Shown: piece after piece, positions 1 to 6,348 of the stretch
Layout: every line of letters starts with the position of its first letter
Numbering within the stretch: the first letter of the stretch is position 1
DNA from: Chlamydiales bacterium
Lineage (GTDB): Bacteria > Chlamydiota > Chlamydiia > Chlamydiales > FEN-1388
Assembly (NCBI GenBank): GCA_021372185.1
Contig: JAJFUY010000184.1
Span: 1-14,853, forward strand
DNA length: 14,853 bases
Direction of reading: 5' to 3'
Position numbers and translations under genes: made by a program
Notes under the pieces: generated by a model
Told to the model about the DNA's origin: nothing
What the model saw: only the letters and a program-made list of their open reading frames with translations
The model's database searches: none

Positions 1-3000
1 ATTTCTGTGTCAGAAATACTTTTTGCAGTGAGTGCTCGAAAAGATGCTGGAGTATAGATTTTTTTCTCCTCTGGTGTAACCTGATCATAAAGTGGAATAA
101 GCTTTTCTAGCTCCTTAAGAGGCATCTTTTGAAGCCTGTGGAACTGTTCCATAGTCCATGCAACACTTGGTGACTTAGTTTTCATCAAATCGCGATATGC
201 TTGGCTGTTGGCTATTTGAAAGAGAATCGATTCCTGCTCATCGACAGAATGCCTTCCGAAGTCCATGAGGGTAAAGTCATCTATACCTTTTTTTACTTCT
301 GAGGCGAGGCTATTAAATTTTGCGATAATAGCTGCAGGGTCTAAACGCTCATAAGGCTCAAGACCTATCGTGCGCTCTACCAGATCTTGAATGCGGATCT
401 GTTTTGCAGAATCGAGCAGTTCAAAGAAGGTTGGACTTATTAAAAGTCTTTCATCAGTTCCCAGTCTGTCATAGGCTTTAATCACACGTCTAGCAATTTC
501 TTTGTGTACTTCTACGTCAGTCTGTTTGGGAAGATCTTTATGCTTGAGTATATACTCCTTATCGGTACCAGAAATGTTTCTACTTGCGATAGCAATTTCA
601 ATAAGATGGTTTTTTTCGTTAAGGGAAAGGCTGTGAAAGTTTTGGATTCTTGTGTCATTTACACTGGGTCTTAGGTAGTTTATGGCATATTGACAAGCTT
701 GGCTTAAGTTTTTGCATTTTTCTTCTAAGGTGCGACCTGTTGAATCAAGAGCATCATAATATTTTGCTGCAATGTTGTAACAGATGCTTTGGCCGCCACG
801 AACGGCGTAACTAGAGGCATTTTTGATCATAGGAAGGACTGCATAGCGCAAAAGTATTGGAAGCATTCTGTAGCTTCCAGAAGCGAGGCCAAGAACCGTT
901 CCTATGGCACTTACAGTCGCAAGAGAAGACTGTTGTCCGAGTTTCCCCGCAGCACCAGCTGCTTGTGAAAGATCCTTCTGCAATAAGCCAAAGCTGGAAG
1001 CCAGTGCGCTTGATGCAAAACTGGATGACTGCGCATTTTTAAGTTCGACATCGAGCAGTTTTTGGCTTCTATCGCCTATAGTCGCGACTGTCATTGCCAC
1101 ATTGCCAATTGTTTCTCCTGGCTTCACAAGATATTTCATGAATTTCTCAAGCAGATCTTTTGTGTCAGGGGACTCGGCAATTTTTCCTACCGCTTTTGCA
1201 TACCAGTTGCTTACCAGTTCTCTATAGGCCTCTATTGCAAGAAGGGCTGTGTTTTTTAAGGCATCTTTTTCAGCTTTATCGCCATAGTGTTTGCTAATGG
1301 CTGTGAGTATATTTAGCACATCTGGGGGAATTTCCTGCTGATAGCCTAAGAGTTTACCAAGGGCAAATGTGGCCCGAGACAAGTTTTCAGATGTTTCTTT
1401 TGCTGTATGAGAGAGGACAGCACCAATTCTGCCGGCTTCATTAGTCAGTGTATCGGGAAGGCCTGTAGCAAGTAAGGTCTTTTTGGCAAGACCACCTACA
1501 GCTTCTACTCGCGTGCCTGCAATGGTATTGGCGTACAGATAGGTAAAGAGGCTATATACTTTTTCTTTTGCCTGTGCGCCAATATTGCTGGCAGATACAA
1601 GAAAACCTGCTGTCTGTTCTTGGACATGGGCTGCTTCTTCAGGAGTAAACACGGGAAGAGCGAGTTTTCCATGCTGCAACGTATCTACAACGCTTTTATA
1701 AAATTCTGAACTTTCTGGCGGAAGGTTGTAGTCCTTTGCCATGGTCTGCCAGAATCCGGGTTTGCTGATAACATCATAAATTTCTGGATTGCAAGTAAAT
1801 ACCTCTTTTCCTCCTGGAGCACATGCGCAGATTCTATCGAGTGTGGCTTGGAAGGTGTTGTATAAAGAGGTAAGTTCTTTAGCATCAATTGTTTGGTTGC
1901 CATAAATATCCTTAAGTGTTTGCATGCCTGCTTTGTATTCTTCTACAACTTTGATATTTTCATGGAGCCAGCGAAATGGAGTGCTAATAGTCTGAAGAGC
2001 AGGAGGTATTGAACGTACAAAAGTCCAAAAGAGGCTGTATGCAGCAGATGGAAAGAGCCTTAGCATCTCTTCAGCAGCATCTACTGGGATACCGCATTCT
2101 CCAAGCTTTGATATGAGAAAACCCGGGGCGAATGGCAGCAATAGGGCAAGTTCTGTAACTGTTGTTGCGCGGGCGATATGATTGGAGAGCCAGTTTTCAA
2201 AAGATCCGCAGCCAAGAGAGCCTCGTAGATAGCATTTTTCTCCTTCCATTACCATGAGCTTTTTAGGTAGATACTCTCTTAAAGATGACCCTTTAGGCAG
2301 TTCGATGCCATGAGGGCTTAGTATGTAGCCAATGATTGACGGTGCAACAAGGGTTGCAGCGCCTGGAAGAGCGCCAAAAATTAGGCCTGGAATAAAGTAT
2401 GGAAGTATGCGAGCCGCAGGGCTCACACATTCGCCAATGGTGCTTCCTGTCCCAACCCAAAGGCCAATTTTTTCATCTATTTTAGTTGCATCAATAGGAG
2501 CGCCTGAGGGCAGTGTCAGCACGTTTGCCTCTACAGCATACAGCTCTGGTGGGGGACTATTTGCTACAAGAGTTTTTTGTTCTTCCAGCCACTGTATGAT
2601 TCCGTTGATCTCTAGTAGTTCTTCAGTTGATTTTGCAGGAATTTGACTTTTAAGCTTTTGGAGTTCTGTATCGATTTCTCCGCAAACAATAACGCTTTGA
2701 GTCTTTGCAGTAATTTTGGCAAGGATAGCAAGGTTTTCATTGCCTTTATAGTGCCTATCAAAGAGTGCGAGAAGCGAATTGATGTATTGATTTTCTGTAA
2801 GAAGCTGTGGATTTTGCTGCAATTTTTGTATAATTTTCTTTTCAGCTTTAGTTGTGGCTCTTTGTGAAACTATCATAAAGAGCAGTTGCTGACTTTCTTG
2901 AGGTAGCTCTCTAAATTGTTCACTACTTAAGTGAAATGCCAGTCTTCTGGCATCTTGAGAGAGGTTATTAAACTTTTCTACAATCTTTTTTTCAAGTTTT

Positions 3001-3995
3001 TCTTTTAAATCAGGATCAGTTTGTGCAAGACGTGTTAAATCGCCACGTTTAGAGAGATTTCGAAATTCTGGTCGTAAAAAGAATTCTCGCTCTTCGGGTG
3101 TTAAGGAGGCTTTATCAAACACTACAGCAAGTGTTTTTAATTTATACAGCTCATCAAAATTTTTAAAGAGCTCTAAAGTGAGTTGACCGCTTTCTTCAAA
3201 GCTTTCTAGATCTCGTACTTGAATAGAAGAAGGCGTTTCATATCTGTGCCACCAGTTTGTTAAGAATGAGTGAAATCTATCGCTTACATTCAGCATTCTT
3301 TGTTGAGGTGCTTCAGGATTTGTCCAGAGTTCAAAAGATTTATTCTTTACGAAGGTAGTAAGTGAGCCTGCCACTTTTGCTCCAAGGCTTGCGATCCAAA
3401 AAGCGCCTGGAGTAAGTTTTGCGGCAAATGAGATAAAGTAGGAATTGATTTTTCCCACAACTTCCATGTTTTGGTTACTTGCTTGGCGTGCTAAAGAATC
3501 TACAGTGGAATAGCCTTCCAATACAGAAGATGCGACCTCTGCTGCGCCCGCTGCAAAAGGTATGCCAGAAACCAGAACTTTAATGCCCCTGGCTCCATAG
3601 TTCCCATAAGCTATTGTTTGCTGTACGGTCTGTCCCTCTAAATCAGAATGGGTTCTAGCATACTCTAACTCAGTCGTAACCATTTCTCTGGCTGCAGGTT
3701 CAAGTGCCTGAATGGAGGCAAGGACCGCTCCACTTTCTAGGAGATAGCCTGGAATTTGGATTGCCTTATCTATAACATAGGCAGTTCCATAGGCGGTACC
3801 TGCCAAAATAGCGGTAATATCTTTATGTGCAGCTACAGAGGTGGCCCTCACTCCTCCCCATAAAATATAGCCGATCGCAGAAACAAATTTTACGGACATA
3901 TTTTTGAGTTGCCTATAACGTATAGGCGTATCTGGAGAAAATTCAACTGGTCGGTCGCTTGGGTGTACAGGTTTTGCCTCTGGGGGGATATTCAT
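1..3995 (-). CDS. Giant protein of unknown function, N-terminal 1331 codons (3' end outside window)
   Basis: This frame stays open from an ATG at 3995 down to base 1, so at least 1331 residues are encoded and the C-terminus is missing. The start is supported by a GAGGTG Shine-Dalgarno (complement of 4001-4006) 5 nt upstream. I do not recognise the family. The first 30 residues are polar and proline-rich with no Sec signal. Hydrophobic, Gly/Ala-rich stretches follow at about 36-78, 138-160 and 185-212, with stronger membrane-like segments at 530-559 (begins ILPYFIPGLIFGALPG) and 1028-1057. Between 280 and 380, and again from about 1110 to the edge, the protein is a charged helical array with degenerate motifs such as LTPEEREFFLRPEFRNL (298-314) and VTPEEKKIYTPASFRAL (1306-1322). 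Size, missing Sec signal and hydrophobic patches suggest a secreted effector or membrane-interacting protein of an intracellular bacterium, but that is inference. It is divergent from the small gene at 4143. Confidence 0.85.
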   Translation of the reverse strand, partial: MNIPPEAKPVHPSDRPVEFSPDTPIRYRQLKNMSVKFVSAIGYILWGGVRATSVAAHKDITAILAGTAYGTAYVIDKAIQIPGYLLESGAVLASIQALEPAAREMVTTELEYARTHSDLEGQTVQQTIAYGNYGARGIKVLVSGIPFAAGAAEVASSVLEGYSTVDSLARQASNQNMEVVGKINSYFISFAAKLTPGAFWIASLGAKVAGSLTTFVKNKSFELWTNPEAPQQRMLNVSDRFHSFLTNWWHRYETPSSIQVRDLESFEESGQLTLELFKNFDELYKLKTLAVVFDKASLTPEEREFFLRPEFRNLSKRGDLTRLAQTDPDLKEKLEKKIVEKFNNLSQDARRLAFHLSSEQFRELPQESQQLLFMIVSQRATTKAEKKIIQKLQQNPQLLTENQYINSLLALFDRHYKGNENLAILAKITAKTQSVIVCGEIDTELQKLKSQIPAKSTEELLEINGIIQWLEEQKTLVANSPPPELYAVEANVLTLPSGAPIDATKIDEKIGLWVGTGSTIGECVSPAARILPYFIPGLIFGALPGAATLVAPSIIGYILSPHGIELPKGSSLREYLPKKLMVMEGEKCYLRGSLGCGSFENWLSNHIARATTVTELALLLPFAPGFLISKLGECGIPVDAAEEMLRLFPSAAYSLFWTFVRSIPPALQTISTPFRWLHENIKVVEEYKAGMQTLKDIYGNQTIDAKELTSLYNTFQATLDRICACAPGGKEVFTCNPEIYDVISKPGFWQTMAKDYNLPPESSEFYKSVVDTLQHGKLALPVFTPEEAAHVQEQTAGFLVSASNIGAQAKEKVYSLFTYLYANTIAGTRVEAVGGLAKKTLLATGLPDTLTNEAGRIGAVLSHTAKETSENLSRATFALGKLLGYQQEIPPDVLNILTAISKHYGDKAEKDALKNTALLAIEAYRELVSNWYAKAVGKIAESPDTKDLLEKFMKYLVKPGETIGNVAMTVATIGDRSQKLLDVELKNAQSSSFASSALASSFGLLQKDLSQAAGAAGKLGQQSSLATVSAIGTVLGLASGSYRMLPILLRYAVLPMIKNASSYAVRGGQSICYNIAAKYYDALDSTGRTLEEKCKNLSQACQYAINYLRPSVNDTRIQNFHSLSLNEKNHLIEIAIASRNISGTDKEYILKHKDLPKQTDVEVHKEIARRVIKAYDRLGTDERLLISPTFFELLDSAKQIRIQDLVERTIGLEPYERLDPAAIIAKFNSLASEVKKGIDDFTLMDFGRHSVDEQESILFQIANSQAYRDLMKTKSPSVAWTMEQFHRLQKMPLKELEKLIPLYDQVTPEEKKIYTPASFRALTAKSISDTE

Positions 3996-4142
3996 GGTTT
4001 CACCTCATAAATTGCGTTATAATAAATTTTAATATTTAATTAAATGGAAGGTTTGTTTGTAAAGGTTTTATTTGACATTTTTTTTGAGGAGGGTGGTATT
4101 TTTAGAAATAAGAGACCTAAACAACAAAAAAGGAGTTATTCC
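3996..4142. promoter_or_regulatory. Divergent AT-rich promoter region
   Basis: This gap separates the giant minus-strand gene from the small plus-strand gene and should hold both promoters. On the plus strand there is a perfect TTGACA at 4072-4077 followed by TGGTATTTT, with a -10-like TATTTT at 4097-4102 and an extended TG; the 19-nt spacer is long. On the minus strand, TTTAAT (complement of 4039-4044) and TATAAC (complement of 4016-4021) are 17 nt apart. These are eye-matches to sigma-70 consensus only. Confidence 0.35.
4130..4135 (+). promoter_or_regulatory. Ribosome binding site deciding the 4143 start
   Basis: AAGGAG lies 7 nt before the ATG at 4143. The in-frame ATG at 4044 has no comparable site and would place the TTGACA box inside the coding region, so 4143 is the better start. 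Confidence 0.7.
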
Positions 4143-4376
4143 ATGACAATAGATAGAAGCCAACCATCTAGCGGAGCCCCTGTTCCAATTACAGAGGCTG
4201 AAAAGAAAGAAATTAAACAAATCGATGAAAAAATGAAGGCTCTTTCACAACAGATGCAACAGATTAAGTCATCGAAGGGCGGGTATGACCTTCGATCAAA
4301 AGGTCCTCAAATGCAGATTCTTCACGATGAGATGGATAAGCTGTCAGCGGCTCGGCAAAAGATCACTAAGAAATAG
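4143..4376 (+). CDS. Small charged helical protein, 77 aa, unknown function
   Basis: The 77-residue product is unrecognised. After a short Ser/Pro-rich N-terminus (residues 1-15) it is almost entirely hydrophilic and predicted helical, with heptad-like spacing of hydrophobic residues from about 16 to 45 (KKEIKQIDEKMKALSQQMQQI) and again from 52 to 75, separated by a KGGYDLRSKG turn. This would suit a two-helix coiled-coil hairpin. There is no signal peptide, membrane segment or cysteine. The start at 4143 is chosen for its AAGGAG site. It is monocistronic and faces the ATPase gene, with the palindromic element at 4406-4570 lying 29 bases after its stop; that hairpin could end transcription. 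A structural, chaperone-like or small effector role are all possible and none is supported directly. Confidence 0.7.
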   Translation: MTIDRSQPSSGAPVPITEAEKKEIKQIDEKMKALSQQMQQIKSSKGGYDLRSKGPQMQILHDEMDKLSAARQKITKK

Positions 4377-4405
4377 GTAATTTAACCTAAAACAAATCAA
4401 TGAAT

Positions 4406-4570
4406 TAGACCTCTTGCGTAATTAAGGCTCGGCGAATTTTTGAGTGATTTTGCTAAGATTTTTGTTTTCACATAAACCCACATACTCTTACGAGTAGCGG
4501 GTTTATGTGAAAATAAAAAGATTAGTAAAAGTGCCAAAAAGTCGCCAGCCTTAATTACGCAAGAGGTCTA
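4406..4570. repeat. 165-bp near-perfect inverted repeat, MITE-like element
   Basis: The two ends are exact reverse complements: TA-GACCTCTTGCGTAATTAAG at the left (from 4406) and its complement ending at 4570. The similarity continues with scattered mismatches and a one-base length difference to the centre near 4488, where TTTTCACATAAACCC (from about 4466) pairs with GGGTTTATGTGAAAA around a short loop. The TA at each edge fits a TA target-site duplication, as for IS630/Tc1-mariner elements, although it may simply be part of the repeat. There is no transposase ORF inside, so a non-autonomous element is the likely reading. It sits between convergent genes and, as RNA from either strand, would fold into one very long hairpin that could act as a bidirectional terminator. 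The remaining bases on either side (4377-4405 and 4571-4704) show nothing recognisable. Confidence 0.85.
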
Positions 4571-4704
4571 TTATTTAAAAAGTGTAGTTTGGCTTTCCTA
4601 CTTAGGGGGCCAAGCAGTGCTTTTCCATAAGTTATCACTATTAGGCTAGATCTCCTATGCACTACCTTGCCATTGTGAGCATGTTTTAATTAGTACAGTC
4701 TCAT

Positions 4705-6132
4705 TCATTGGCTATCAGATAAAAAATCTGCAAAGTCGATGATGTGGGAGAAAAATTCTGCTTCTGTGACTTGATCTGACACGTCACCTACGTGAATTAA
4801 AACAGGCATTATAGAAAAATGTTTTGGCGTCTTAAGACGCTTTATCTTTTCTTTCACTTCATCTGTGATCGAGCTTTTAATACTATCTCGGGAGAATTTT
4901 ATCTCGAAGAGATACAAGACGTTGTATTTCGTCTGGATTAGGTAGTCGATCTGGCAGCCCTCTTGGGTTTCGGTGCTTTTTTGAAAAAATGGATTAGCAA
5001 AAACTATATCATCGGGTTTAATATTGAGCTTCTGCCATAAAATCTTGCAGTTATTTACTACTAAGTTTTCAAATTGCAAGCCCATGATTGTGTCCCAGGC
5101 AGGGGGCTTTGTGATCACACCCTGTTCAATTTTTTCTTTGTTAGGTTTAACATATTTTAGATAAAATCGGGTGTAATTGTCTCGTAATCTATAATAGGAG
5201 AGTTTGGAGACGGTACCGTCCTTAAGATTCCATGTTGAGTCTTGCGCAATAAAACCTGTTATCTTTAGTGTGTGAAGGTACTTGCTTACCGTCCCGCCTT
5301 TCTTCATTTGAATGGCTTCACAAATGTCTTCCATATTAGCTTTTCCAGCGGCAAGCCGTTCAAGTATTTTTCTGTAGACCTCACCCTTTTTTGCAAATAG
5401 ATCATTAAAAATCTTTTCAAATTCACTGAAGAGCATACCTTCTTTCTCGAAGCAGAGTCTCTGTATATTTTCATCGGATGATACAGTGGGATCGATCTCT
5501 TCTAGGTAGCGGGGTATACCTCCTGTAACTGAAAGAAGTTTGAACTTTTCGTATGAAGAGACCCTCGATTCCTGTTTTCTCCAAAAATGACTACATTGAT
5601 TGAGAGGTAGCTCCTGAAGTGTTAAATCGAGTGAAATTCTGCCTACAAAGGCTGTGCTTGAGAGGATATTTTTTTCAATCCATGCAGACATTGAACCACT
5701 TAAGATCATGACTAGTTTAGGGTTGCGCTTAAAATACTGATCCCAACTAGTCTTTAATTTTCCCAAAAATGTTGGATCTTTTGATCCTATCCAGTTAATT
5801 TCATCAAGAATTATAACGATCTGTCCCTTTTTGGTCTCTTCGGCTAAATGCCATAATATGTCGCTCCAATCGGAAAGATCTTGAAGGCCAGGTATTTTGA
5901 AGTAATGCTGCATCTGAGAGGTGAAATTTTTACGCTGCATTTTAGCTGTGACTTTAGCTTCTGGGGCAAGACCAATGAAGGTAAAGGTCTTATGAGACTT
6001 TCCAAATTCTTCTGCTAATCGGCTTTTGCCTACACGTCTTCTGCCTTTAATAACCGCAAGACTTGCTGTGGACTTTTTTAAGAGGCGGTTAAGCTGTTCA
6101 AGCTCTTTTTGTCTTCCAAAAAATGGATTCAT
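4705..6132 (-). CDS. AAA-family ATPase with DUF234/PD-(D/E)XK-like C-terminus
   Basis: This 475-residue protein belongs to the archaeal-type/MNS-clade STAND-like ATPases that are widespread in archaea and scattered among symbiotic bacteria. It opens with the family signature NPFFGRQKELEQL. The Walker A motif GRRRVGKS is at 30-37, Walker B IVIILDEINW at 105-114, a sensor-type strand LVMILSGS at 140-147, and the conserved GGIPRYL at 204-210. A winged-helix-like region follows at about 245-300 (the KKGGTVSKYLHTLKITGFI part). The C-terminal DUF234 portion has RDNYTRFYLKYV (317-328) and a nuclease-like arrangement: D396 in GCQIDYLIQ, then E410-I-K412 in YLFEIKFS. The length is normal and all motifs are intact. 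The biological role is unknown for the family; DNA-directed ATPase or defence/selfish-element functions have been proposed. The start ATG at 6132 has an AGGA site 8 nt upstream. Two long palindromes lie immediately upstream, which suggests autoregulation or mobility. Confidence 0.93.
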   Translation of the reverse strand: MNPFFGRQKELEQLNRLLKKSTASLAVIKGRRRVGKSRLAEEFGKSHKTFTFIGLAPEAKVTAKMQRKNFTSQMQHYFKIPGLQDLSDWSDILWHLAEETKKGQIVIILDEINWIGSKDPTFLGKLKTSWDQYFKRNPKLVMILSGSMSAWIEKNILSSTAFVGRISLDLTLQELPLNQCSHFWRKQESRVSSYEKFKLLSVTGGIPRYLEEIDPTVSSDENIQRLCFEKEGMLFSEFEKIFNDLFAKKGEVYRKILERLAAGKANMEDICEAIQMKKGGTVSKYLHTLKITGFIAQDSTWNLKDGTVSKLSYYRLRDNYTRFYLKYVKPNKEKIEQGVITKPPAWDTIMGLQFENLVVNNCKILWQKLNIKPDDIVFANPFFQKSTETQEGCQIDYLIQTKYNVLYLFEIKFSRDSIKSSITDEVKEKIKRLKTPKHFSIMPVLIHVGDVSDQVTEAEFFSHIIDFADFLSDSQ

Positions 6133-6158
6133 AACAAGGATCCTTCATCTATACCTCC

Positions 6159-6187
6159 ATTATACATAAAAAATGTCACCAAATCAA
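6159..6187 (-). promoter_or_regulatory. Predicted sigma-70 promoter of the ATPase gene
   Basis: The minus strand reads TTGATT (complement of 6182-6187), a 17-nt spacer, then a perfect TATAAT (complement of 6159-6164). The expected transcript start near 6152 gives a leader of about 20 nt before the ATG at 6132. The -35 box falls inside the first palindrome (6174-6207), so a protein bound there would compete with RNA polymerase. Confidence 0.6.
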
Positions 6188-6207
6188 GAAAAATGAATTT
6201 GGTGACA
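6174..6207. repeat. Palindrome 1 (TGTCACCAAAT arms), candidate operator
   Basis: An 11-bp arm TGTCACCAAAT (6174-6184) is perfectly repeated in inverted orientation as ATTTGGTGACA (6197-6207) around a 12-nt AT-rich centre. It overlaps the -35 region of the predicted ATPase promoter. On the minus strand it is followed by a run of six T, so it could alternatively act as a weak terminator-like hairpin. Confidence 0.75.
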
Positions 6208-6227
6208 AAACTATGAGTGATTAAAAT
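6199..6227 (+). promoter_or_regulatory. Possible proS promoter
   Basis: TTGGTG (6199-6204), a 17-nt spacer and TAAAAT (6222-6227) form a moderate sigma-70 match. If used, the -35 box lies in the right arm of palindrome 1, and palindrome 2 begins at the end of the -10 box and covers the start site, so the proS leader would begin with that hairpin. The match is weak, and other positions nearer proS cannot be excluded. Confidence 0.3.
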
Positions 6228-6262
6228 TGTCACCAAATCGTGTTTTCGTGATTTGGTGACAA
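6227..6262. repeat. Palindrome 2 (TTGTCACCAAATC arms), candidate operator
   Basis: A 13-bp arm TTGTCACCAAATC (6227-6239) is perfectly inverted as GATTTGGTGACAA (6250-6262) around a 10-nt centre that can itself pair through G-U/G-C contacts to a TTTT loop. The half-sites and the 32-bp core length match palindrome 1, and the two are exactly 54 bp apart from core start to core start, roughly five helical turns. That spacing would place proteins bound at both on the same DNA face. Confidence 0.75.
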
Positions 6263-6348
6263 AATTTGCAAGTGGCAGAAAAAGGAGTGGTAAAACTCTC
6301 TAATTTCAGTTACTATCTTGCCCTCTATCAATTTTACGGAGCAAGAGT

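Noticed and set aside
857..2867. Plus-strand ORFs and a short off-frame minus ORF inside the giant minus-strand gene.
   Set aside because: They are antisense or off-frame shadows; the minus frame from 3995 is uninterrupted.
4044..4142. N-terminal extension of the small protein to an ATG at 4044.
   Set aside because: There is no ribosome site before it, it would include the TTGACA box, and its composition is unlike the rest of the protein.
6098..6148. 16-codon leader ORF on the minus strand (ATG at 6148) with a GGAGG 5 nt upstream, overlapping the ATPase start in another frame.
   Set aside because: The GGAGG (complement of 6154-6158) lies directly after the TATAAT -10 box and before the expected transcript start near 6152, so it would not be in the mRNA. 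The ATPase ATG has its own AGGA site.
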